Assembly (NCBI GenBank): GCA_030710605.1
Contig: CP092865.1
Span: forward strand, 141,760,682-141,824,681
Length of the DNA stretch: 64,000 bases
Direction: 5' to 3'
Source: Cordylochernes scorpioides
Lineage: Eukaryota > Arthropoda > Arachnida > Pseudoscorpiones > Chernetidae
Numbering within the stretch: position 1 is the stretch's first letter; each line of letters begins with the position of its first letter. Under the pieces are notes generated by a model, which was given only the letters and a program-made list of their open reading frames with translations, was not told the DNA's origin and did no database searches. Positions 42,901 through 53,419 of this stretch are shown piece after piece. The position numbers and the translations under genes were made by a program.

Positions 42901-45590
42901 TATTTTTTTTTAGTTTAAATCACATTTCTCTAAAAATTTTACAATTTTTTAAAAAGTTTATAATTTTAATATTTTTAATTTTCATTTATTTATTGCCCAA
43001 TTTTAATATTATTCATTTTAAGTTATAATGATATATATTTATCTATATAATCAAATATCCAGTATAAATTTGTTAATTTGACTCAAGATATTCAACACTT
43101 GTGATAATTCGACCATATTTTCATCTATCGACCTCTACCCTTTTATTTTCTTAGATAAATATTTTCGACATTTCACCAATTATATAAATCTTTAAATTGC
43201 CTATTTAGATTTGATTTGTTACTTGGTGAATTTTATCTGTGATGCAAATTGTGTTGTATTAAATCATGAAAATAATAAAGTTTATATTTTTATGCTTTTG
43301 TTTTAATTATTTTTGGCTAAAGAAAGCATGAAGGGTTGATAAGGATCTCTTCAACTTCATTTTATTTAGTTTCATGCATTATAGAAAAAAAAGCAGATAA
43401 CAGCGGAGGATCTTCCAACCATGCTTTCAACAAGGGGGAGCAAGACTTGACTGTAGTCAGCTGGCTTCTTCATGATTGGTTCATCTGGCCCCAGTTTGCT
43501 GGTGGTGGACAGTTTCAGCCGCTCTCAAATATCATAACACTACCCTCCTCCTAAGCCTTTTTATTCTAAATGGGGCAAACTTCTCTAAGTTTTAAGGAGG
43601 ACCTTTAAAATTTTGAATGTCTCCCATTACATGAGGCTTGTCAGCCATCCTAAAACATAATGCCAAAATAATCGTTGCCCCCTTATTTGTTGAACCATGT
43701 TAAAACCCAGGCTCTCTTTCCACTCTTTGTCAGTGACGACACAATTGGCTCTTCTTGTCGAGTAGACCACCTATCACAGAGGACAATGGGTACCCAAATG
43801 ATGGTGGAAATAGTTCATTCTTTTTGATGAATTCATCTATGGTCATGTTTTCTCCTTGCGCACTTACTGGGGCGCTGTCACAATTTTTCTCATTGTTTCA
43901 GCACATATTTTTTCCTGTTGTAGTGTCTTTCCAACTCACCGTATTGTGATGCATTAGCGTGCCATCTGTTAAAAAGAATCATATGCATCTAAAATATTTT
44001 CGTATTTTGATCACACCATATTGTGTCTATCCAACACATATTCGTCCCTATCAGTCTCCCAAAGGCTTTCGGAGCAGCCTTTCATGTTGACCTCCCCTTT
44101 TTTTGTTACTGAAACATCTAGACATGGGTCTCTTTGCCCTAACCTTACACTAGACTATGGGCACTGCAAGCATGCTGGAGATGTCAGACATATGATAGTC
44201 TCTGTAGAACTTTTTAACTAGATAGAACTTTTTCAAGGCAATGGCTGTTTGCCTTGCACCTTGTCAGACGAATAAGTGAAGATGGTGGGCAAAAATTCAT
44301 GACTTACCTCAGAGTAAAATGTGGCACTGACACATTACATTAGACATCTTGGTCGCAGACATTGAACTTTCATGAAAGGCTTAATGCTTTGCCAGCACCA
44401 ACTGCAGTTTGCTTCGACCATCCAGTCATTCTTGCATGAAGCTCCTTGTTCCATACTGCCCAGTTGGATCATCTCTGTAAGTCCCATACAATCTGACCTT
44501 ATTGTAGCAGTCCGTTATGCTAAGAATTAAAAAAAAAGAGGTATAAGAAGCCGCAACTCTTTTTATTAATTGTATAAAGTAGCTTTCGGGTAAGCCCTTC
44601 CTCGGAAAACTAAAACATAAAAAGTAATGGAGAGAGAGATTATATAGAATTTTAAAGTTATTTATATGCAAATAGGGGTCTGTCTGGCTTGACTTATTGA
44701 CCAGGTGACGAAAATTTACATTTTTTTTTTCTTGATAGATATTGTCTAAGGTATGTAAATCCACAAAACCTCGAGAATTTTTCAAATTGAAAGATTATTT
44801 ATGCGGTAAATTGATCAGAATTTTTAGCAATTCTTTTTTAGTATATTAAAATATAAAACGATGAGATACATTTTATTAATTATGTGTTTCTTGAAACGCA
44901 AATATTTATAACTTAGATTTCTAGAGCGCAGAACGCCAAGGCAGAGAAAATGACACAGATCATATAAAACGGACCATTTAATTAAATATTTCGTTGGAAA
45001 ATTTAGGAATTTAAAATTCAAATTAGAATATAAAAGGCAGTGTACTAAAATTGATATATTCCTATGCCTCTAAAAGAATTTTTTCCGCACCTTTTTAGAA
45101 AAAACTTTGTTTATTGACAAATAGTTGCCCACAAAATTGGACTTAAAAGTATTTTGACATTGTATAAATTAGGTGCCAAAACGCTAAAAAATCCATATAT
45201 CAATATTCAAAGGTAAATTCACGTTTTTATCCCTAAAAATTATATTCTTGGCTAAAAGGCATGTTGATTCCCAATATAGCGACGCGATGATTTGTTTATA
45301 TCTAAGATCTTTGGCGTTTGTAATTTTTGTCATTAGTTTCATGTTCAGTACAATGTTATATGGAGAGAGTACCAAAAAAAATATATATATCATTAAAATA
45401 TATTTTAAAATTAAATCATTTTGTGTGTTTGAACAAAAAAAATGCCATAAGGTTTTACATTTAACAAAATAAAAATACGAGTTTAAAATTACCGACCAAG
45501 GCAATTCAGAAAATAAACATCTCTTTTAAGTGAAAAAATAGTTTAAAAAAAAATTAAGAAAAGGTAGAGGCCGTTTTTTTTTTTTTCATC
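42901..45590. other. Unassigned region between zinc-finger gene 2 and tRNA-like array
   Basis: No credible gene. It contains the dispersed repeat GATGCATTAGCGTGCCATCTG (43951-43971) and the diverged repeat at 45030-45185 (see 40680). On the - strand, 44180-44480 has a broken frame (EWLDGRSKLQLVLAK) that may be an old retroelement, but I cannot name it. Confidence 0.4.
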
Positions 45591-45670
45591 TTTTATAATT
45601 TATTAGTCTAATGACCTTGATAATTCTATATACAGTTATCAGCGTCATGCGTTCTTAATTCTGTCACCGT

Positions 45671-45740
45671 TTGCTTTTGGTTCAGTGGTAGAATGCTCGC
45701 CTGCCACGCGGGCGCCCCGGGTTAAATTCCCGGCCGATGC
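45671..45740 (+). tRNA. tRNA-Gly(GCC)-like sequence, acceptor stem broken
   Basis: D-arm TGGTTCAGTGGTAGAA, anticodon loop CTGCCAC with GCC at 45703-45705, and T-arm CCGGGTTAAATTCCCGG are close to animal tRNA-Gly. The 5' acceptor strand (TTGCTTT) does not pair with the 3' strand (CCGATGC), and the T-loop has AAA for CGA. A long T-run follows. It is a tRNA-like repeat unit or pseudogene rather than a working tRNA. Confidence 0.65.
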
Positions 45741-45782
45741 TTTTTTTTTTTTTTTTTACAATTTATAAAACTCATATATATA

Positions 45783-46312
45783 TGTAGTAATCCCGATGTG
45801 GAATGTACTGGGCAGTCGTGGTAGTGGGTGCGTGATGGGATTCCCGCACGGGGACAGCAAGAGACAGAGGCAGGTCTAGATGGTAACTCCAAGAAGGTAG
45901 AGGTAGACCACGGACGAAGGCAGTCGAACCACGGGCGTCACGGATGCCCTAGCCTACGCGGATAGAAGGGGGGGATGAGAGATCCGTCCGACCGTATAAC
46001 GGCGTCGCTCTGAAAACAACTACTTTGTCTAATTTCTGGGCCTTTATATACGGGACTCCCGCATATGTTGACGAGTTCTGATTGGTTCCTATAATCACGC
46101 CACCTGTCCGGCCACCTGTTGACGGGGGTGATTGAACTCATTATCATAAACACCTGTTCATCTGGTTAATGGCGTCGTCTGGTCTACCTCCTGCCTCTTT
46201 GTTTATTTGTGATATCCATTTTTACAAGGTCGATACATATTTTTATATAGAGATGGGGTTATAATAAATATTAGAAGAAGGCTGTGAACTATCTAACTCA
46301 AAATATACTACA
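45783..46312 (-). mobile_element. Solo LTR, 530 bp, inside the tRNA-like array
   Basis: Begins TGTAGTA and ends TACTACA (perfect 7-bp inverted ends), flanked by the 4-bp duplication TATA. It is more GC-rich than its surroundings. A TATATAAAGG box on the - strand (46041-46050) suggests a leftward promoter. No internal coding sequence or second LTR is present, as expected after LTR-LTR recombination. Removing it rejoins the array unit exactly. Confidence 0.8.
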
Positions 46313-46446
46313 TATATTATAGTGGTGGGCGCCCCGGGTTCGATTCCCGGCCGATGCACTTTTTTTATTTTACAATTTTTAAAACTCATTTATATATTTT
46401 AATATATACAGTTATCAGTGTCATGCGTTCTTAATTCTGTCACCGT

Positions 46447-46516
46447 TTGCTTTTGGTTCAGTGGTAGAATGCTCGCCTGCCACGTAGGCGCCCCGGGTTC
46501 GATTCCCGGCCGATGC
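46447..46516 (+). tRNA. tRNA-Gly(GCC)-like sequence, second long unit
   Basis: As 45671-45740 but with a canonical T-loop (GGGTTCGATTCCC). The anticodon loop is CTGCCAC. The stem after it is weakened (GTAGG for GCGGG), and the acceptor is again TTGCTTT/CCGATGC, unpaired. A T-run follows at 46518. Confidence 0.65.
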
Positions 46517-46715
46517 ATTTTTTTTTTTTTTACAATTTTAAAAACTCATTTATATATTATAGTAGCGGGCACCCCGGGTTTGATTCCCGGCCGATGCATT
46601 TTTTTTTTTTACAATTTTTAAAACTCATTTATATATTATACAAGAATGACATCCACGGCGCCAATTTATAATTGTAACGAATAGTATTTTAATAAAAGCA
46701 TTTAATCGGGTAAAC

Positions 46716-46744
46716 CCCGGGCGTTGCCCGGGTCATTCGGCTAG
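46716..46744 (+). mobile_element. Helitron-type 3' terminus
   Basis: A perfect 7-bp hairpin CCCGGGC-GTT-GCCCGGG (46716-46732) ends 8 bases before CTAG (46741-46744), followed by T. A GC-rich hairpin shortly before a terminal CTAG/CTRR and T is the signature of Helitron/Helentron 3' ends. The 5' end was not found and no Rep/helicase frame is present. Confidence 0.65.
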
Positions 46745-46745
46745 T

Positions 46746-47220
46746 GCATTTTATAGTTTAAACAAATTTGTATACCCCAGAATCAAGATTTCAAAATAGA
46801 ATTTGAATAATTTATTTTCCACAATTAAGTAATAAATATAACAAAAAAAAAGATATAATTGAACGATTTTAAAAAATAGATTTCAATAAATCTTCTGGAT
46901 ATGTTTGTGGATATTTTATGTTGTCCTCTTTTGTGAACATAAAATTGATTTAAATTATATATATTATTTTTCCATTTGATCTATGGATTTTAGTAAGTAT
47001 TCTCCAATTTGAATGGGGAAATGGAATATACATAAATTTTTGTAAATTATTCTTTCCTGATGTAACACCAAAAGTATTCAATAGTTACCAAGGTGTAGTC
47101 TATGACAGAATTTTACCAATATAAAACCTATTTTAATCTCAAATTAAATTAACCAACCCTTGAAACCTTGAGCAACTGGTTTGTGTTTCCCAAAACTGAT
47201 GTGGCTCATTCTACATCTTC
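46746..47220. other. AT-rich spacer
   Basis: Noncoding, nothing recognised. Confidence 0.5.
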
Positions 47221-47231
47221 ACTAGTAAAGT

Positions 47232-47390
47232 AGTAAACGGGGCTCTGGCACATTTGTAAGTGCAAAGTCTAACTGCTTTTCACATGTGTAGACATGTGGT
47301 GCGCTTACAGTAAAAGCAGTCGCTAACTACCCACCATGATTATCATGGCCTGTACCACATGTACTAGGGATAGTTAAAACAAAAAAAAAA
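47232..47390 (+). mobile_element. Poly(A) SINE-like copy with 11-bp duplication
   Basis: 159 bp ending in an A-run, flanked by ACTAGTAAAGT at 47221-47231 and 47391-47401. Body boxes GGGGCTCTGGCACATTTG, GTAAAAGCAGTCGCTAAC and CCATGATTATCATGGCCTGT match 23128-23305, 56967-57050 and 63640-63900 on the other strand. Flanking duplications and A-tail show LINE-type retroposition. Confidence 0.8.
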
Positions 47391-47731
47391 ACTAGTAAAG
47401 TTTTTCACTAGGGCGATGAACAAGTGCTTTGTTCAGATGCATAATTAAAAGGATGGGTGTCTCTTATGGTATATTTTAATCCATCAAATAAATAGAGTAA
47501 GATACAAGACTCTGACACAATGTATATTTATGTCTATTTTCTGTTGTCTGTTAGTATTAATAGAACATTTAGGGTATTTCAATATAAAATATATTTTTTA
47601 AATTATAATATTTTAAAATGTGTAATACAACAATATTAATGATATACAGGTCTGTCTTTAATTGATGTTTAATGATTTAAAAAATTGGAAATATCAAGTT
47701 TACCAGCATCGTCAATATTTAGAAGTACATA

Positions 47732-48730
47732 CAGTCGAACCTCTTTAATTCAACACCCCAAAAATAGCTTTGTAATATAAATTGATCATATTAATTGAAA
47801 CCATTGTATATGTCCTTTTTGTATTATTTTTTTATTTTCATGATTAACTTTAGTATCAGGGACAAAATGGCAATAATACATATTTTTGAAACATAAATAA
47901 TTACAAATAATATTTTATTCTAATTGAAGAATATAGCAGTTGAAAGGAAATAAATATGTAAAATAAAAAGAAAATTTAATATATATATTTAAAAATAATC
48001 ATGAAGATCTTTTTAAAAATTCTTTTAAAGATGTCTGTTTTTGCACTGAAATCCTATTCAGGATGTATTCCAGATGGTCTATTAAAAAAAAACATGCATG
48101 TCTTTCTTCCTCTGAAATGTGTTTTAAATAACAAAGTGATTTAGTGTATTAAAGGCATCCACTGCTGCTGCAGGTGTTATTGATTTTGTGTTTGAATCTT
48201 TTATAATAACATGGAAATGGAATATTGAAATAAAATGTTATCATAATCATTGTGGCTACATTTTATGAAGATTTGTTTATTTTTAAATTTGTAAATTTTT
48301 AAATAACTAAAATATTTCAATGGTGAAAATTAAAAAGAACATATTATTAATTAGCGCACGATTCTTTAATTCACGTGTAAAAAAAAAAGAAGCAACACTC
48401 GCAACATTGCGCAACGGCACTGCAAAGTGAAACTTAAACTAACTAGAAACAAAAGTGCGCAGGCGCGCGCGCGATTCTATCGGCGCCCGCCGTCGTCGCT
48501 GCTTGCCACCGCCGTAATACCTTTTTAGCGGTAAAGTTGTATGTAAAAAAAAAAACATTCAACTGTCAAAATTCGGATTTTAAAATGGTCGAACTATCGG
48601 AACTGTCGTATTATCGATATTGTCGAATTACGGTTTGTTATTTGATAGGCCCGAGGTCGGGACATCAGAATATGGTCGAATTAATGTAGAGTGTCGAATT
48701 TGCGTGGGTGGAATTAACGAGGTTCTACTG
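47732..48730. mobile_element. pogo/Tigger-like nonautonomous DNA transposon, 999 bp
   Basis: Imperfect terminal inverted repeats CAGTCGAACCTCTTTAATTC at the left and the inverted form of CAGTAGAACCTCGTTAATTC at the right, with a TA duplication outside (47730-47731 and 48731-48732). CAGT-GAACCTC ends and TA targets fit the pogo/Tigger branch of Tc1/mariner. No transposase frame. A CG-rich block lies at 48450-48525. Confidence 0.8.
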
Positions 48731-48784
48731 TATATGATTTTAAATACTTATTAAACACTCTTCAAAAGGTTTCTTTTCTAATTT

Positions 48785-48945
48785 ATTCAAATTGGCAAGT
48801 TTTCGAGTTTAAGAACTCTTCTACAGGCATTTCTTTCGAAAATATATACATTTAAAAAAAATTATTTGTAAAACAGCCCTAACGCACGACTGGACTCAAG
48901 CCCATCAGACCCACTCTGAATATTGCTTGCTTTTATAGCTTTTCT
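48785..48945. repeat. Dispersed repeat with decayed hammerhead-like core
   Basis: Pairs with 35085-35245. On the - strand it reads CTGTAGAAGAGTT, loop, AACTCGAAAACTTG, the layout of a hammerhead with the CTGANGA box changed. Probably a Penelope-like relic. Confidence 0.5.
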
Positions 48946-49461
48946 TAAAATGGTCACTGATTCTTTGATACCAAACACAACTTCTGCCGCCAGAAGGATT
49001 CTTGGAGTAGTGGATGTCACTCTTGTAAAACGTCAGCCTGAGCTACACTGCCTTTTAGGCCACCCAATGTCTTGCAGGATCATCCACACTCCTGGAGACA
49101 ACTTACTATTTCTTCATACGAAGCCAATGTCATTAACACTTCACACACTGGAATCCATCTGGGTGCACTTTTACATCCTCAAAACAACTGCTCTAGCAGC
49201 TTCTTCCCACATTGCTCACAGCTGGACTGCCTGTCTATCTCCACACTTTGGAATCTGTCAATTGTTCCTTGGGGGTCCCCCTGCATACATTCTTCTTTAC
49301 TGGCTTTGGCCACATCTCTTGGATATCTTCTTCTTAGCGTAATCCAAATCAGCTCTTTAACCACTGTTCTTCTATAATGTAGATTGCAGCACTGTTTACT
49401 ATTTGTGTTCATTATTCCAAGATTGCGGATTTCGAAAAATTGCAAAAAATTATAAGATTTA
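48946..49461. other. Unrecognised open stretch before gap
   Basis: An open frame runs 48923-49342 on + (139 codons) and a shorter one on - (49179-49445). The - frame has a CEQCGKKLLEQL string that hints at real coding, but no domain is recognisable and both strands are open, so I call no gene. Confidence 0.3.
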
Positions 49462-49561
49462 NNNNNNNNNNNNNNNNNNNNNNNNNNNNNNNNNNNNNNN
49501 NNNNNNNNNNNNNNNNNNNNNNNNNNNNNNNNNNNNNNNNNNNNNNNNNNNNNNNNNNNNN
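49462..49561. other. Assembly gap (100 N)
   Basis: 100 N of unknown true length. Confidence 0.99.
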
Positions 49562-49794
49562 TTTTTTTTCAATCCATATTCTTATTTTCTATAGGATCAT
49601 TCAAATAATAATCTGTATATATTTATCATGTGTATATAATCTTTCTCCATTTTTACCCCTTTATATATTTCCCACTTTCATAGGTTTCTCCGTCTTGTAA
49701 CCCCAAGGAGAATCCTCTGTAAGACCTGTGTAATAAAGGTTTTTGTGTGTGTGTGATATTTTAAAAACAAAATTGGCATTTTCTGATTGTTCAC

Positions 49795-49935
49795 ACGAGC
49801 ATTTCAGATGGCAGAGTGCCATCTAGTGGAACAAAAATCAACTAAATGTTAGAACTCTGCCATCTAAAATGCTCATGTGAGTAATCAGGATATGCTCATT
49901 TTGTTTTTAATATCAATAACACCTGCCCATTATTT
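49795..49935 (+). repeat. Penelope-like family 2 fragment, partly palindromic
   Basis: Boxes ATCAACTAAATGTTAG, GCCATCT and AGGATATGCTCATTTTGTTTTT match 20435-20560 and 35650-35760. The first half (CATTTCAGATGGCAGAGTGCC) is an inverted copy of the second. Confidence 0.6.
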
Positions 49936-49984
49936 TCCCTTTTTTTTTTCTTCTTTCTTATCTCCACTCAATCATATTAGGGTA

Positions 49985-50240
49985 TCAAGCTTGTAAAGCT
50001 TGAGACTTTTGATGGTGTCTGCTGGGGATGAGTAGAGCTCATCAATGGATGAGTGGGAAAACCTTGCAATCATTCTGGAAAGTCATTGTCTGTAGATGAC
50101 AAACTGTAGACTGTAGAACTGTAGAAATCAAAGACATAACTGGTGCTTGTCCCTCCTGCTCTGTACCAGTCATGTGCAGCATTAGATTTCCATTCCTGCA
50201 AGCATTGGGTTTTGATGGTATGGAGGAGGTCTCCTTCATC
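49985..50240 (-). pseudogene. 3' end of LINE, below the RNase H domain
   Basis: On the - strand this matches 59590-59850 on + (shared FQNDC-VFPL and the QADTIKSLKLYKL-like end). The zinc-knuckle stretch kept in the other copy is missing here. Confidence 0.6.
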
Positions 50241-50255
50241 TAGTTGGGTGGTAGA

Positions 50256-50900
50256 TTACCTGGCTTCAGGGAGGCCAAGAGCTCCAGCCTTTGCCAGAGA
50301 GTCTGCCAGCTCATTTCCAGGAATTCCAACGTGAGCTGGAAGCCATTGCTCTGTGACAGAGTTGTTGGCGGGGAGTCGGTTTACAGACTTAGCAATGCTC
50401 TTGAGAAGAGGTTCTTGACTGGAGAAGCAGCTTTGAATGGTATAAATGGCTGCTCTTGAGTCGGAGTAGATTATTATATTGCTTGGTGAGTTTATGTTGA
50501 TGTCTTTTAGAGCTGTATCTATTGCAGAGAATTCCAATTTATAAACTGAAAGGTGTGTAGGGTGAGAAAGGGAGATTTTTTTCAGGATCTTATCTTTGTA
50601 TATAGCAATTCCACTGCCAGACAGTCCAGTTTCGAGTTGGCTACCGTCAGTGTAAATTGTGATGTCGAAGAGGGAGCTATTTTCCTCAATGATTTGGAGG
50701 CCAAGAGCTTTAAGTAATTCTGGCTGAGTTTCATGTTTGTGGGGATTGGCTGGTAGATGAGAGAAACAGGTAAGTTTGTTGCAAGTTCTGTTTAGGGGAT
50801 AGGAAGTTCTGTGTTTGGGATTAATTGGGATGTCTAAAAGATTAAGGTTGTGAGCCATGTTGAGAGGAATGTTTTTTTTTTTTTCACGTAAAAAGCACAT
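50256..50900 (-). pseudogene. LINE RNase H domain fragment
   Basis: 214 open codons. RNase H begins near residue 79 and keeps all four catalytic acids: D85 (YTDGS), E123 (KLEFSAID), D147 (YSDSRAA) and D200 (GNELAD), plus H190 in WLPAHVGIPGNELAD. This is the RNase H that follows RT in I/Jockey-type LINEs. The first ~12 residues come from the adjoining Penelope-like fragment, so the start is not real. No RT lies directly upstream; the zinc-knuckle end is at 49985-50240. An intact domain in a broken element; it is unlikely to be a host RNase H. Confidence 0.8.
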
Positions 50901-51005
50901 TTACAGAAACTAGGCCTTAAATACTTATTTCTTGATTTCTCAGGAAGCCTCTAGGACTAAATTTTTGGTTGTAGGGGTACAGTTTGCAGACTTTGTGTAT
51001 ATACC
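50887..51005 (+). repeat. Penelope-like family 2 fragment
   Basis: TTCTTGATTTCTCAGGAAGC and GGACTAAATTTTTGGT match 35845-35880 of the family 2 unit. It joins the RNase H fragment to the sequence upstream of it. Confidence 0.55.
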
Positions 51006-52258
51006 TTTGAAAGAGCTGGTGTAAAAGAATGTTTTGGGAGCAACATCTGAGAGCCACATTGAGGTGGAGCTTACAAAATTTGTTGTTCCACCAAGTTTTT
51101 GATGGTGTTGGGGACTGGATTTCTTTTTCATGGATGCATTGCAGGACTCTTGGAGACAGGTGGTGTTGAGAAGAACTACTTTGTCAATGTTGTCTGGGAA
51201 GAGCGATATCTGTAGATGTGGTGGAGGGTGGGCCCTAGAAAGGCTTTGAATGCTGCTTCCAGACATGAAATCTCAACCCATGAACTGGTAGGTTCTGAAG
51301 AGATTATGTCATCAAAATCATGGAGGGCAAGGGAGCTTGATGCTAAGGTGACGTCAATAAAGAATGCAGTAAACCATCGGTCCAGGTGTAATTTGTTGAT
51401 ATATCCAGGAACTGTAGACTCATCAGTAAAGCAGAGGACTTCAAACTGGCTCCAGGGGCCCAGATTGAGCAGTGGGCTTAGTATCCATGCCAAGGATGCA
51501 CAGGAAGGGTGCTCTGTTTAGAGTATGTTCCAGAGTTGGTAGAAAAGTGTTATCTTGTGCACTGTTATGCCAGTATGCTCAGGCAATGATAAACACCTGT
51601 CTGCCTAATTGAATCAGGGCAGTGACAATTTTGATGTCATAATAGCTAAGTGGGATGTGGTTCAAGTTTTCTTGTATTATTTGTCCCGCATGAGTCCAGT
51701 TATCATTGGGGATGAAGATGATAAAGTTAATAAAGAGTCAGGTCATTTGAAATTCTTTGGTAGTTCTTGTAGTAGAATAGTATGCACTCTTTGTTCTGTT
51801 GCTATGCTGAAGAATCAAGGACTGGGGAAGGTAACTTTCTGAGATAGACTTGGAGAACTTTGAAGTATCTAGTCATTCCTAGTGAGTTGGGCTAATTTGG
51901 CCTTTACCAGAGGGCAAATCTGGGATATGGCGGAGTGATTTAGCTGCTCAAGCACTGCTCTATTCTTGCAGAAGTTATGGCATTTTGTTGAAGAATTAAT
52001 AAAAGATTGAACCTCATGGCTAGTAGTGCCACCCTTGTATCAAATGGGTTTGGCTGTAGCACAGTGGCCAAAGGATTTGGAGTCGAAAACATAATTTTTT
52101 ACAAAATGACTTATAATTTTAGGCATTTCCAATATTTAAAAATAGTTTTTTTTTTTTATGAAATATAAATCAATTTTCTTTTGAATAAACATAACATCAT
52201 GTGAATCATACGCTTCTTTTGCAAGCTATAGCGTTGCAAAATTGTTATTTTAAAAATG
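51006..52258. other. Unrecognised, possibly old coding sequence
   Basis: Long overlapping frames occur on both strands (51176-51493 on -, 51216-51521 on +). The - strand path can be followed with breaks to about 51950 and reads protein-like, but matches nothing I recognise. It may be another part of a decayed element. Confidence 0.3.
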
Positions 52259-53162
52259 GAACACCCTCTGTACTATTGTAATATATTTTAATTAATATTA
52301 TGAATTGTGCCGCCATTGGTCCTTTTTTTTATTATTATTATTTTGAATGATTCATGAGAGATTAATTTTTAGTTAAGAAAAATTGCTTTGATGCACATTT
52401 TGAAACATGAAAAATTACGAAAACCATTTTTATAAGTTAATAAGTGTAGTGGGAGAATAGTAAAAATTTGAAAATAAAGAAAAGTTAAAAAGTTATAAGT
52501 TTTGATCTTTTAAATAAATATTTATAGTTTTTTTTTTTTTTAGGTTGGAATCCTATTCTGTGTGCATTCTAACTGATCAATCATCAAAAGGTATGCATGT
52601 CTTCCTCCTCTGTAAGTTATTTAAAAAGCAGAACAATATTCTATTACACCTTATTATTTACATTTATCGAACCAACAGCTCCTAAATATTCCTTGAGAAA
52701 ATAAAGTGCAAGCATGACTTTATGGGCGATGTCAATGTAGGCATTTGCACCACCCGATTGTAAAAATTTTAAGCATGGTGCCTATGTGCTAACTACAGGT
52801 GCAGCACCATCTTGTGCCTAAGTATTACATTTTTAGCAATAGAATAGTATTTACACAAGGTAATAAGACCAAATCCAAATAAATAGTGTGTGACGTTTCG
52901 GTAACAGCGTTGTTACCAAAATGTCACACTATTTATTTGGATTTGGTCTTATTACCTTGTGTTTATAATCTATAATCCAAATTGTGCCTTACCAGAATAG
53001 TATTTAATAAAATTATTCAAGGTAAAAATTTGAAGAAATTGTCGAATTATAGATGGTGTCAAATTATTGTTGATTGAAATAACCTTAGTTATATGAAAGG
53101 CCGGAGGTCAGGACATGAAACAAGGTTGAATTATTGTTTGCCGAAATTAACCAGTTTTACTG
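52259..53162. mobile_element. pogo/Tigger-like copy 2, with nested family 1 insertion
   Basis: Right part matches 47732-48730 (GGCCGGAGGTCAGGACAT, GAAATTAACCAGTTTTACTG and a TA flank at 53163). The left end is degraded. A Penelope-like family 1 copy (52854-52993) is nested inside, so this copy is older than that insertion. Confidence 0.65.
52854..52993 (+). mobile_element. Penelope-like nonautonomous family 1, copy E
   Basis: 140 bp between 13-bp duplications AGAATAGTATTTA (52841-52853 and 52994-53006). It starts CACAAGGTAATAAGACC and ends with the tail ATCCAAATTGTGCCTTACC. The centre is deleted: the GAAAC side of one ribozyme remains, but both CTGAAGA boxes are gone. Confidence 0.88.
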
Positions 53163-53218
53163 TATATATATTAATATCATTTTATTCACATCAAACGTAG
53201 TGGCCCATTGTATGTATT

Positions 53219-53345
53219 ACATCCCAAACACGATGCGACGCCAGTCATCTCTGTCCTGAGCTTGAAGTACTATCTCAGCGACCATTAAGCCAGTGAGTTC
53301 CTTTTATTGGTCAATGAAGCGTGTCGGTGGGCGTCCAGGTATGCG
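53219..53345 (-). pseudogene. C-terminal fragment of a second LINE type
   Basis: On the - strand it reads GRPPTRFIDQ, a stop, KELTGLMVAEI, then AQDRDDWRRIVFGM and a stop. This is the usual last segment of RTE/CR1-like ORF2 proteins (GRP-TRW ... AQDRD-WR). Only this end is present. Confidence 0.7.
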
Positions 53346-53419
53346 TCACCTAGACATCTTTCTGGTCAGTATGGTGTACTCCATCTCCATAGCGTCGCAC
53401 TATGTGACAGAAGAATCTC

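Larger units (their letters stand above)
45600..46640 (+). repeat. tRNA-Gly(GCC)-like tandem array
   Basis: Four related units, each a tRNA-Gly-like sequence, a T-run, then ACAATTTTTAAAACTCATTTATATAT. Two units are long (tRNA-like part 45671-45740 and 46447-46516) and include the leader CAGTTATCAG-GTCATGCGTT. Two are truncated to the T-arm half (46321-46357 and 46561-46597). A 530-bp solo LTR (45783-46312) splits unit 1 from unit 2. The T-runs could stop RNA polymerase III. Confidence 0.8.

Noticed and set aside
45671..46516. Functional tRNA-Gly genes
   Set aside because: Both long units have an acceptor stem that does not pair, so they are scored as tRNA-like repeats.
48923..49342. 139-codon frame on the + strand
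   Set aside because: The opposite strand is open too, the start overlaps a dispersed repeat, and no domain is visible.
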